Shown here: in pieces, positions 34,361-43,000 of the stretch
How positions within the stretch are numbered: the stretch's first letter is position 1
Layout: each line of letters opens with the position of its first letter
Assembly: GCF_036569345.1 (NCBI RefSeq)
Contig: NZ_DATCQT010000090.1
Location: forward strand, 6,417 to 70,416
Direction: 5' to 3'
Length of the DNA stretch: 64,000 nt
Source of the DNA: Clostridium_AD sp036569345
Lineage (GTDB): Bacteria; Bacillota; Clostridia; Clostridiales; Clostridiaceae
Program-made: the position numbers and the translations under genes
The notes under the pieces: generated by a model
Databases searched by the model: none
Told to the model about the DNA's origin: nothing
What the model saw: only the letters and a program-made list of their open reading frames with translations

Positions 34361-34493
34361 ACTATCTAGCCCCCACTTTATTTTTTATTTTGAAACTTTA
34401 TAACTAGCTTTATAATAGAATACCATATTTTATTAAAAATAGACATTCTGTGGAACCTTATTATGCGACCTTAGTATTATGTTTTTTCACCTT

Positions 34494-35561
34494 TTAACTG
34501 CCAATTATGAACTTTAAAATTTTTGTTTTCTTGATTACATATGAAATCCCCAGCGAACCAAATAAAATAATAATAAACATAGAAGGCACCACTAAAAATG
34601 GAGAAATGTTTTTATCTGCAATATACTTTAGCATTATGTAAATCAATGGCGAATGGAAAAGATAAATTGCAAAACTTTCTTTGTCTAAAAACTTGAGGGT
34701 TCTGTTACTATTTAAGCTTTTATATTTATAGCTTATTAATGATAAAACAAAGAAGTAAAAAATAGTACCAGAAATATTACTCAATAAGAATATAGAATTT
34801 TTAAATAATGTTCCAATTATATTATTATTAGAGGTTTTAAGTGAAACAGCTAAAAATAAAACCTGTAAAACAAATAATATAACAATTAAAACAGTGTTCT
34901 TTTTTCCCTTAAATTCACTCACAAAATTTTTCTCATATTTTCTAATAATATAACCCAAATAAAAGAACATAAAATAATGTATTGAACCTGAAATTTGAAA
35001 TAAATTAGGGAATTTATAACTAATGATATTTGCACATGCTATAATAATAAAACTAGCGGGTACACCAATTTTATTAATTATAGCCTCAAGTAAATAAAAG
35101 GCTATAAATATTTCAAATATGGCTAATAAGTACCATAAATGTCCCACGTCTATCCCAGTGAGAATATACTTATAAATTATTTTGATTGCATTATAACCAT
35201 GATAACCTTTATAATCAATCATCATTCTAATTGGTAATACGTAAATAAGTGCAACACAAATGTATGGCACTAATAACCTCTTTACTTTGTCCAATGAAAA
35301 CTTACCTAACTTCTTATATTTTCCACACTCCTTCCTACAATAATAATACATATACCCTGAAATAAAAATAAACAGTGGCATTTGGAAAGTGTCAATATAA
35401 ATCTTTAATGTATTAAAAAAACTTGATTTAACAAGTGGAGTATAAATGCCCCAACTGTACTGATAAACAACCATACTGTGTCCTAAAACAACTATTAAAA
35501 TAGCAAACGTTCTTAGTAAGGATATGTTATTTAGATATCCCCTTTCTTTTGGAATTTCCAT
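34494..35561 (-). CDS. Acyltransferase 3 family membrane protein
   Basis: A 355-residue polytopic protein with about ten membrane helices. It starts RGYLNNISLLRTFAILIVVLG, followed by HSMVVYQYSWG, then MPLFIFISGYMYYYCRK, typical of the acyltransferase-3/YiaH family that acylates surface sugars. The start at 35561 has AGGAGG six bases upstream; the frame extends to 35603 without a better site. It is distinct from the paralogue at 20.1-21.2 kb. Confidence 0.85.
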   Translation of the reverse strand: MEIPKERGYLNNISLLRTFAILIVVLGHSMVVYQYSWGIYTPLVKSSFFNTLKIYIDTFQMPLFIFISGYMYYYCRKECGKYKKLGKFSLDKVKRLLVPYICVALIYVLPIRMMIDYKGYHGYNAIKIIYKYILTGIDVGHLWYLLAIFEIFIAFYLLEAIINKIGVPASFIIIACANIISYKFPNLFQISGSIHYFMFFYLGYIIRKYEKNFVSEFKGKKNTVLIVILFVLQVLFLAVSLKTSNNNIIGTLFKNSIFLLSNISGTIFYFFVLSLISYKYKSLNSNRTLKFLDKESFAIYLFHSPLIYIMLKYIADKNISPFLVVPSMFIIILFGSLGISYVIKKTKILKFIIGS

Positions 35562-35719
35562 ATAGTTCCTCCTTAACTTGATAAGTTTGTGTATTAATAG
35601 CAATTATAACATATTTCATTAAAATTCGACTTATTTTTCATTGTATTCATTTTTTAGCGATGCCCTTAAGCTGAATATTTGCTGATAAAGTAGTAATCCA
35701 CCCAATAAAATGATTCTTA

Positions 35720-35865
35720 ACTACGAAAAACTACTGAATATATGCTCCCATATATTCAGTAGTTTTCATCACTGGCTATCTCCAAGTTTTTTGTCTCTAT
35801 TTTTTAAATCTCTAAACTTCTCAACCGTAATTCACTTTAAATTTGCATCTAATGTCACATTTTAG
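35720..35865. repeat. 190-bp structured repeat, diverged copy R1
   Basis: It shows AAAACTACTGAATATATG...CATATATTCAGTAGTTTT (central hairpin), then CACTGGCTATCTCCAAGTTTTTTGTCTCT, CTAAACTTCTCAACC and TGCATCTAATGTCACAT. It shares order and sequence with the copies at 53.9-63.7 kb but is more diverged in its last third. A 79-residue gene lies immediately to its right. Confidence 0.7.
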
Positions 35866-35880
35866 GTTTACTAATAAAAT

Positions 35881-36120
35881 TTATTTTACGGCTCTACTTT
35901 CATTAATTACATTGCCTATCTTATTAATTGTTCCCTCTGTATGTGCAACTTTAAAAGTAATATTATCAATTTCTGCTTTATGTGTAGTATTACTGTGCTC
36001 AATAGCATTTACAACAGAAAATATTTCATCCTGCCTTATTTCCATATTCTTTTGTCTTTCGTCCATAGTATCTAATTTTTTCATCAACATTTCAAACATT
36101 TTCTTTGTTTCATTATCCAT
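35881..36120 (-). CDS. Small coiled-coil protein (79 aa), paralogue of the gene at 60.6 kb
   Basis: A 79-residue acidic helical protein (MDNETKKMFEMLMKKLDTMD...) with heptad-like repeats up to residue 35 and a second helix (NTTHKAEIDNITFKVAHTEG). It has no membrane segment. Another copy at 60577-60837 is the same except for a seven-residue insertion (IEESQKG) and a few substitutions. Both copies sit beside a copy of the structured repeat, which argues that they move or duplicate together. Function unknown. Confidence 0.6.
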   Translation of the reverse strand: MDNETKKMFEMLMKKLDTMDERQKNMEIRQDEIFSVVNAIEHSNTTHKAEIDNITFKVAHTEGTINKIGNVINESRAVK

Positions 36121-36223
36121 TCTAAATCACCGCCACTATTTTAATCTTCAAGTACTATAATTGTAACATCTTCAAACTTCTTTATCAATATATACCTAAT
36201 CTTAAATTAACTTATTAAACATA

Positions 36224-37924
36224 CTAATTAATTTCAAAAGTGAAATAATATCCATTTTTAATGCCTTTGCCATTTATGCTTAGAACTTTCTCACTAATAT
36301 AAACGACATATTGCTCACCTATTTCAAATTTATTTATTGGAATTATAGTTATTACTGTTCCATTACAATATACGTTAAAATCAATCGAGTTCCCTTTTGA
36401 ATCTTTCATGGAAATATTATTAGTAGTAACAGTTTTCTCATCAATTGTTTGGTTTAATTTAATGTCCCATTTTTTACTAGTATCTTTAGTTGATAAAAAT
36501 GGACTATCTGTTAGTGACGGAAATTTACTTCGTGCTATATTATCTTGAATTGATTTTAAAATAGACTCTAATTTAGTTTGCAATGTAGTCTTATCCCCAC
36601 CACTCTTCAAATCACTTACAACAGCTAAAGCGACCTTGTAATTTCCCATAGTTGGTAATAGATATACCGTAGCTGTAAGGCTAGTAGCATTAACTATTTT
36701 TTGATACTCTACCTGTGTTTCATTAGTAATGTCATTTTGTACTAAATCTAATCTAAAAGTTAAAGCTGTTCTATTTTCACCAGTTGGCAAAGCATTTACT
36801 AAAACGCTAGCCGAGTCAACATCTACTTGCAATTTAGAGGTTTCTGCTTTAACTACTGCGTTCGTTGCAACTGCTAAATCATCATCTATTACATATAAAG
36901 TCGTATGAGAAGTTGTGCTCATAATAGGTGGACTAATTGTTGTACGTTCATAATTTGATGAAATAGTTGCTACGTCATTGTAATCATAGCCAACAGCAAT
37001 ATGCTCTGCTGGGTTAAGAGCTTTACCGAAATAATTCATTAACTCCCCATCTGATACTGCAGCTCCTGAAGAAAATTCTACAGTTGGTTCAGCAATGGTC
37101 CATCCGTAGTTAGGAAAGTAAACTTCTGCCCACATATGGAGCAATTGTGTTAAATCAACCGAGGTGCTATCACCAGGTTGCCAATTTCTATATCCACTTA
37201 CTGTTCTAGAAGGAATTCCACTTGCTCTACACAAAGCAACAAATAACTTAGAATAGTCTTCGCATACACCTTGTTTATAAGTCAATGCACTTAAAGCACC
37301 TTTGTTCGCATATTTTGGGTCTAAGTTATATGTCATACTTGTATTAACAAATCTAAATATTGCAAAAGCTTTATCATAAATATTAGTAATGCCATTGGTT
37401 AAAATCTTAGCTTTTGCCTGTATTCCTGCATTATTCGTTTCCACACCAGTATCTGCTTTTAAATATTCCGTATAATTAGGTAATCCACTATAATCAGACG
37501 TAATTGTAGACTTGTCTATATTATAGTCAATCGTACCTGTTGTAAAAGTTCTTTCAATAGTTATAGAATGTGAAGTGTTGGGTGTTATGCTACTTATTAT
37601 GTCTGTTAATGTGTAGATACCATTTAAATCTTTAGTTATTGTTCCTTCAGACGCTTTAAAATCACTTACATTTATCATATAAGAAGAAAACAAATCAGTT
37701 CCTAATATTATTGTTGCTTTTGTATTTAATAAATTCCCACTATCCCCACTCTTAGTATTACTAATATCATAGGTATTGACCAGATTATACTTTTTTAATA
37801 AATCTAATGTCGGATCTGTTGCACCAAACGTTACAGCTGTTATTCCAATAGTCAGGATTAATGTTATCGTTAGCATGAATATCATTTTTAATATTTTTGA
37901 TACTTTAAATATTTTTTTATTCAT
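36224..37924 (-). CDS. Secreted transglutaminase-like protein (566 aa)
   Basis: A 566-residue exported protein. Residues 1-33 are a signal peptide. A transglutaminase-like domain lies at about 165-290. The nucleophile is Cys221 in KQGVCEDYSKLF, followed by SRTVSGYRN, His263 in HMWAEVYFPNYGW and, where Asp is usual, Glu279 in IAEPTVEFS. The C-terminal 90 residues form a Big_5-like Ig domain (SKKWDIKLNQTIDEKTVTTN). Related proteins act as proteases or cross-linking enzymes at the cell surface. A serine/threonine-rich helical middle part (about 350-470) separates the two. It follows the sigma-like gene by about 200 bp. Confidence 0.8.
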   Translation of the reverse strand: MNKKIFKVSKILKMIFMLTITLILTIGITAVTFGATDPTLDLLKKYNLVNTYDISNTKSGDSGNLLNTKATIILGTDLFSSYMINVSDFKASEGTITKDLNGIYTLTDIISSITPNTSHSITIERTFTTGTIDYNIDKSTITSDYSGLPNYTEYLKADTGVETNNAGIQAKAKILTNGITNIYDKAFAIFRFVNTSMTYNLDPKYANKGALSALTYKQGVCEDYSKLFVALCRASGIPSRTVSGYRNWQPGDSTSVDLTQLLHMWAEVYFPNYGWTIAEPTVEFSSGAAVSDGELMNYFGKALNPAEHIAVGYDYNDVATISSNYERTTISPPIMSTTSHTTLYVIDDDLAVATNAVVKAETSKLQVDVDSASVLVNALPTGENRTALTFRLDLVQNDITNETQVEYQKIVNATSLTATVYLLPTMGNYKVALAVVSDLKSGGDKTTLQTKLESILKSIQDNIARSKFPSLTDSPFLSTKDTSKKWDIKLNQTIDEKTVTTNNISMKDSKGNSIDFNVYCNGTVITIIPINKFEIGEQYVVYISEKVLSINGKGIKNGYYFTFEIN

Positions 37925-38130
37925 TTTTCCATCCCCAATTCTGTTATAGTTAATTTATTTCGATGGTTTTATTTTAGCTATTAATTAAGTCATGAACTTT
38001 AATAATATTAGATTTGTCAATATGCTCTACATTGTTATTATTATCGTTGAAAAATTATTATTCTTTATATATATTATTTAAAAAAATATTATTTGAGATG
38101 ATTAAATCCATAAGAGTATTTACCATAATT

Positions 38131-38664
38131 CTACATAAGAGCTTTCAGTTTCTCCAGTGCTTTTTTCTTAATTCTTAACAACTGATAGTAGCTTTTATCA
38201 CTATCACAGGCAACTTCCGAAAGGGGCTTTCCCAAAACATAAAACCCATCTATTATTGTACGCTCTAAGGGATCAAGAGTATCAAGAGCCACATTTAATT
38301 TTTTCACTTCCGCATAAGCTATCACTTCATCTTCTAAGGTAAATTCATAATTTCCTGCAGTATCGAAGTCTAACATATCATTGTTTGGGACTTCTCTAAA
38401 ATGTTTTATTTCCCCTTTCAAAAGGGCTTTGAAATTCAATCTTATAGCATTTATACAATAGCCATTAAAGCTGTTGCTACCTAATTTATACATCGCTATG
38501 GCTTTTACAACTGAAAGATAACCATGCTGAATTAAGTCTTCTAGTTCATATCCTGGAATGTGATATCTTGAAGCCTCTTTGATTATTAGATACTTGAATT
38601 TTTCTATTATCTCGCCCATAGCACCATTATCTTTAGTTTTAGCCTTTTCAACTAGTTTTTCCAT
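38131..38664 (-). CDS. Sigma-70 family factor of the UviA/BotR size class
   Basis: A 177-residue sigma factor. Region 2 is visible as PGYELEDLIQHGYLSVVKAI, and region 4 as LDPLERTIIDGFYVLGKPLSEVACD ending in LRIKKKALEKLKALM. Length and layout match the group 5 clostridial toxin and bacteriocin sigma factors (TcdR, BotR, UviA), which act on a few dedicated promoters. The start at 38664 follows an AGGTGG site; GTG at 38673 is an alternative. It is the third gene of a cassette headed by a LexA-box promoter, after a Com-like gene and another sigma-like gene. Targets unknown; the transglutaminase gene just downstream is one candidate. Confidence 0.65.
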   Translation of the reverse strand: MEKLVEKAKTKDNGAMGEIIEKFKYLIIKEASRYHIPGYELEDLIQHGYLSVVKAIAMYKLGSNSFNGYCINAIRLNFKALLKGEIKHFREVPNNDMLDFDTAGNYEFTLEDEVIAYAEVKKLNVALDTLDPLERTIIDGFYVLGKPLSEVACDSDKSYYQLLRIKKKALEKLKALM

Positions 38665-38762
38665 AATATACACCCACCTTTTTAATTTTTAATTGGATAT
38701 ATTCAAAGATAATTTATTAGTGCTTGTCCTAATAACTATCTTTAAATTAATCCCTTCACATA

Positions 38763-39230
38763 TTAGCCAATGAGAGGTGTAGTTTGGTAACCAGATTTAT
38801 TTAAAAGTTTTCTCAGCTTGTTAAGAACCTTCTTATTCCTTTTAACAATAGCTACATGTGAAACGTTTTCATTTTTTGCGATTTCTCTAACTGTAAGTTT
38901 TTTATAGTAAACATTTTTTATGAAATCTTGCTCTTTAGGGTTTAGTTCTACCATAGCCTCCTGTAAAATAATAAGCATTACTTTATCGCATATAATATCT
39001 TCTATAGTTTTGTCATCTGTAAAATCTGTTCCATGCTCCATTAACCTATCAATAGAATCCTCTTTACTCGGAATAAAAGTAGTAACCCCACTTTCTTCAT
39101 TAACATCAATACGTCCAATCTTGATGTCGTTTTCCATATACCTCTCTCGTCTTGCCATTTTGTAATACTCTTTGTATATCTCCTCACTTACCTTTACTAA
39201 TTCACTACCAATTTTAATAACTTTGTTCAT
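38763..39230 (-). CDS. Sigma-70-like protein with a region 4 HTH
   Basis: A 155-residue protein from the ATG at 39230, chosen because AAAGGAGG is eight bases upstream; the frame upstream runs through a terminator and is not coding. The N-terminal half (about 1-90) has no clear sigma region 2 (IDRLMEHGTDFTDDKTIEDI). The C-terminal half reads LNPKEQDFIKNVYYKKLTVREIAKNENVSHVAIVKR, a sigma region 4-type helix-turn-helix, followed by LNKLRKLLNK. It resembles phage-linked and bacteriocin-type regulators. It lies behind two attenuator-like leaders and before a second sigma-like gene. Confidence 0.6.
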   Translation of the reverse strand: MNKVIKIGSELVKVSEEIYKEYYKMARRERYMENDIKIGRIDVNEESGVTTFIPSKEDSIDRLMEHGTDFTDDKTIEDIICDKVMLIILQEAMVELNPKEQDFIKNVYYKKLTVREIAKNENVSHVAIVKRNKKVLNKLRKLLNKSGYQTTPLIG

Positions 39231-39275
39231 TTTCATATCCTCCTTTGATTGTTTTGAGAGTTTTTTACCTGAGCA

Positions 39276-39380
39276 GCAAAAAAAAATAGCCAGGCAACAG
39301 CTAAAATTAATTAGCTGTTGTCCGGCTATTTGGTCACTCATGGTGCCATTGCTAGTCACTCATGGTGCCTTTGCTCGGTA
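39276..39380 (-). promoter_or_regulatory. Attenuator-like leader B in front of the sigma-like gene
   Basis: Read on the minus strand, ACCGAGCAAAGGCACCATGA and its near-copy AGCAATGGCACCATGAGTGA occur 22 bases apart (plus-strand positions 39355-39375 and 39333-39353). A long perfect terminator hairpin follows (AAATAGCC...GGCTATTT, 39284-39331) with nine Ts. The AGCAA-x-GGCACCATGAGTGA unit is the same core as in leader A. This is the arrangement of a riboswitch or protein-controlled antiterminator placed between promoter and gene. I do not recognise the class. Confidence 0.5.
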
Positions 39381-39421
39381 CGTTAATGTATTGTTCTTTC
39401 TGTTAACCCTAAAAATTAGAT

Positions 39422-39505
39422 AAAAAAAATAGCCAGATAACTACTTTAAATAAGTAGCTATCCGGCCATTTGGATGTTCACGTGACTCCATTGCTCGGTA
39501 TAAAT
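39422..39505 (-). promoter_or_regulatory. Attenuator-like leader A behind the Com-like gene
   Basis: On the minus strand ACCGAGCAATGGAGTCACGT (39481-39500) precedes an 18-bp stem (AAATGGCCGGATAGCTAC with GTAGTTATCTGGCTATTT, 39427-39471) followed by eight Ts. It starts right after the stop of the zinc-ribbon gene (39509). The ACCGAGCAA-x-GG core and the AAAT(A/G)GCCGGA stem are shared with leader B. Two such units in tandem resemble double attenuators in clostridial operons. Confidence 0.5.
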
Positions 39506-39508
39506 GAA

Positions 39509-39664
39509 CTATCTTGTATATGTTTTTTTTATTGAACTTTTCTCTAAGTTAACTTTTGCTATCTTTCTGCAATAGGAACATTTAATAGATATATCCCCAT
39601 GTGCGTTCTCCTCCTTATCAAATAACCTATGGTCACAAATTGGACATTTTACTTGTTGAATCAT
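39509..39664 (-). CDS. Com-like zinc-ribbon protein (51 aa)
   Basis: A 51-residue basic protein starting MIQQVKCPICDHRLFDKEE. Two CxxC pairs (KCPIC near residue 7 and KCSYC near 31) form a zinc ribbon, and the HRLFDKEENAHGDISIKCSYC layout resembles the Mu phage Com translational regulator and its bacterial relatives. AAAGGGGGAATTAC precedes the ATG. It is the first gene after the LexA-box promoter at 39729-39757. I infer nucleic-acid binding, possibly translational control of the following genes. Confidence 0.55.
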   Translation of the reverse strand: MIQQVKCPICDHRLFDKEENAHGDISIKCSYCRKIAKVNLEKSSIKKTYTR

Positions 39665-39728
39665 GTAATTCCCCCTTTAACATAATTTTAAAATTTATAT
39701 TTTCATTTTTAAATTTATTTGTATCTCT

Positions 39729-39757
39729 ATTATACAACCGAACATGAGTTCGGTCAA
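39729..39757 (-). promoter_or_regulatory. SigA promoter with an embedded LexA (SOS) box
   Basis: On the minus strand TTGACC (39752-39757), a 17-base spacer and TATAAT (39729-39734) make a near-perfect housekeeping promoter. Its spacer overlaps ACCGAACTCATGTTCGGT (39737-39754), an 18-base palindrome containing GAAC-N4-GTTC, the Gram-positive LexA/DinR consensus. Repressor binding here would block polymerase, so the downstream genes should be induced by DNA damage. Confidence 0.75.
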
Positions 39758-39939
39758 TGCAATTTTACTTTAAATCCCATATAAAAAAATAGAAGTTGTT
39801 AATTACAAATACCACAAAGGTCACATAATTGTTTGATACTTATTACATATTTGTTTGTTATTATAAATACATAGGAAGTATATAAATTGATTTTTTTTAA
39901 TTAGAGCCCCCCTTTAATTAAATAGAAATACAAAAAACA

Positions 39940-39973
39940 AAAATAACTAGCTTAAATTAGCTAGTTATTTTTG
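39940..39973 (-). terminator. Rho-independent terminator of the 1327-residue gene
   Basis: AAAAATAACTAGC and GCTAGTTATTTTT form a perfect 13-bp stem about 40 bases after the gene's stop. It is nearly identical to the terminator at 44881, which ends the convergent YdcF-like gene. The 39760-39939 stretch shows no gene. Confidence 0.8.
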
Positions 39974-40010
39974 GTTGAGAAAACAGATATCTAGACCAGA
40001 CGACCTAACT

Positions 40011-43000
40011 CTAACTCAAGGTTGAAGCCGCCTGATCACGGGCAAGGTCTTCAGAAAACTCAGTTTCAATAATATCTTCAGCATAAATAATCATTTCACT
40101 TGCCGGTGGCGTAACTATAAAGTTTCTAAGCTCACATACTTCTTCTATAATAGGAGTTATTAGGTCATCGCAATATTTCTCTCTTTCACTACTTGCATAT
40201 ATATCACGAAGTCCTCTATCTGATAAAGTATTGTTTTCTGTTATTCTATCAATAACATATTCTATTTCATCTGTTGCAAGCAGATAATCCTCAGCTATTT
40301 CTTGGAATACTTTATTAAATATTTCAAGCATAACATCTCCATCATTCTTTATAAATTCATTCATTGTTATCCCTACAATATTACTACTAGCCATTCCAGC
40401 TAAAGATGCGCCCACCATACCTCCAACAAAAGTACCCACTCCTGGTATTGGTAAAATAAATGATCCAATAGCCGCCCCAGCATAAAACCCAGCAGATCCT
40501 CCCGCTACTCCTGCTGCAGTTACTGAAACATTTTTACACAACTGCTCTTTTGATATTCTACCAGCAATTAATCTCCCTATATCAGCAGAAGATAGTACAG
40601 TAGTTGTAGCTATTGAAGCTACAATATTTGATTTTAACATGTTTTTAGCCATTTTTTCTGTTATCACTTGACTTCCTTTTTTTTGTGTTGCCTTTGTAAG
40701 TACATTTCTCACATTACTACCTACTAATTTGTCTGTTACCTCAATGCTATTAATAAATACTGTTTTTGATAATTGTGATGTCATTACTGAAGAACAAAAT
40801 GCAACTCCAAAGGTTTTTACGCCTGCGTTAAGAGCCCTTTTAGATGCTTCCTCTGCACTTCCTCCACTTAATAAAGAAGTCGCATATGATATTACAATTG
40901 TAATCCCCATAGCATTTCGGGCATTTACTATTCCGAGTTTTGAATCAACAATTAAAGAATCAATATTTCCGAATTTAGCTACATTATATGCTTGCTTATA
41001 ATCAAGTGAACTTGCCTTAACAAGATTTTTACCCTCTTCACCATATAATTCCGTCATCATCCTGATTGCATCATTAACTTTATCTTTTGGCACCTCTAAA
41101 ATCATAGGTTTACCTGTGTTCTGATCAATATATTTATATTCTCCATTTTGAAGGCAATTAAATTTTAGAGCTGAATAATCTTTGCAAAATTTAGTTTGAA
41201 TTAATTGACCATTCACTAATCTATCTGCACCATGTATGGCATTATTTGTGCCTAACCATTTTGCATTCTTAAATTTCAATAAATCTGAAACATGGTCCGC
41301 ATATTCAGCTGCATTACCCTGTCCTTGACTACCAAAGAAAGTACCAAAGTTTTTAGTAATATTAGCAGTACTAGCAATATTGGATGCCTGAGTTCCAAAC
41401 TTAATAGCTTTGTCTGTTGCTTCAAACTTATTTTTACCTTTTTTAATTTTGCAATTAACAAATTCATATTTTACTAATTCCGGGTAATCATTAATAATTT
41501 TATGTAACCCAATTATGTTTTTCTCTGTTGAACTCTTCCATATTAAATCATCTTCTTTTTTATCAAATTCAATAATGGTTTCATCATATATACAATTATT
41601 GATAAGCTTAATTTTATTTAAAAACTTTTTAGTGTGATCTTTCCATTCTTTAGAATAATCATCACCCAATTCTGAAGCCTTATCAAAATACTTCTTTGCC
41701 TTAGATATATCTTTAGATATCCCTATACCATATTGATACATTAAACCAATATCCCTTAAAGCAGGTACAAACAATTTTTCAGCTGCCTTATTTATATATT
41801 CAAAAGCAATCTCATAATTAACTTCCACATAGTAATCTAATGTATGCATTAAACCGAAATAATAATATCCCTCTACTTGCTCTAGATCACATGCTCTTTT
41901 AAACAATTTAAATGCTTTTTCATTATTTATCTCTGTATGCTTCCCAAGGAAATACAATTCTCCCAGCTTTGATAATGCTAAATTATAATTTTCCGCGCAA
42001 AGTTCATTTAAATATTCTACACCTATAGGTGCTTTATCAATAAATGTATCTATATCAACATATAGCTCTGCTATTAGATATTTGTAATACGAATTACAAT
42101 CTACTCCATAGTTCAACCAATACGCTGCCTTTTGAAAATTCTGTTCACATCCATAAGCAAATCTATAACAAACCCCAATATTAGTTTTTATACTTATTGG
42201 TAGTTTGTCCTCTTGTACACTATCAATAATTAACTTATATTTAGAGAATGCTTCTGTATAATTTACATTTCTATTAATTCCTAGGAAATAAAAATTTGCA
42301 ATCCAGACCTCAGATTCCACATCACCTAACTTAACACTTTCTTTAAAACATTTTTCAGCAAATGAATAATCCTTTTCACCTGTTTCACCATTATAATAAA
42401 TTTCTCCAAGGATTCTGTTTGCAACTGCACTCTGTAATGAATTTAATATTTCTATAGATCTATTAATGTCTTTCTTTACATCAATTCCAACTCTATACCT
42501 ATTAGCAATTTCTATTCCAGCATAAGGATTTCCAATATCAAATTGTTGTTTAATCCACTTTATATCCTTATTTTTTAATTCTTCACCAAATGAATTTAAT
42601 ATTTCTATATAATCATATCTGCAATTCGTTAAGTCATAATTATGAGGATTATTAGCAAAATCTTTGTAGAAAGTAATAATATCCTTAAGTAATAATAGGA
42701 GCTTATCTTCATTAAACACATCATTAGATATTTTTAATTTAGTACCATTTTTAAGTGTTAAATATAGATTTTTACCATCACCATTCATATCATCTATATC
42801 TGCAAAATATACTGTGACATTTTCACCAAAATCTCTTGAATATATTCCCCAGAAAGTTAATATGCTTCCATTTTTCGCACTACCAAAAAAAGAAGATTCT
42901 GCGAATAAATAAGTTTGATCTAAAATAACATTTTTTGCATATATTTTTTTTGCCTTATTAAATTTTTCTTCATCAATATTACTTCTTAAATGCATAACAC

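Noticed and set aside
39230..39359. Extension of the sigma-like gene to an upstream ATG at 39359
   Set aside because: It would read through a terminator hairpin with a T tract, giving a Cys-rich nonsense tail; the ribosome site is at the ATG of 39230.
39276..39505. Tandem leaders as cyclic-di-GMP-I riboswitches
   Set aside because: GCAAAG and TAGCCGG occur, but the other conserved parts of the class I aptamer (the GGCAAACC-type strand and its pairing) are absent; I describe them as unassigned attenuators.
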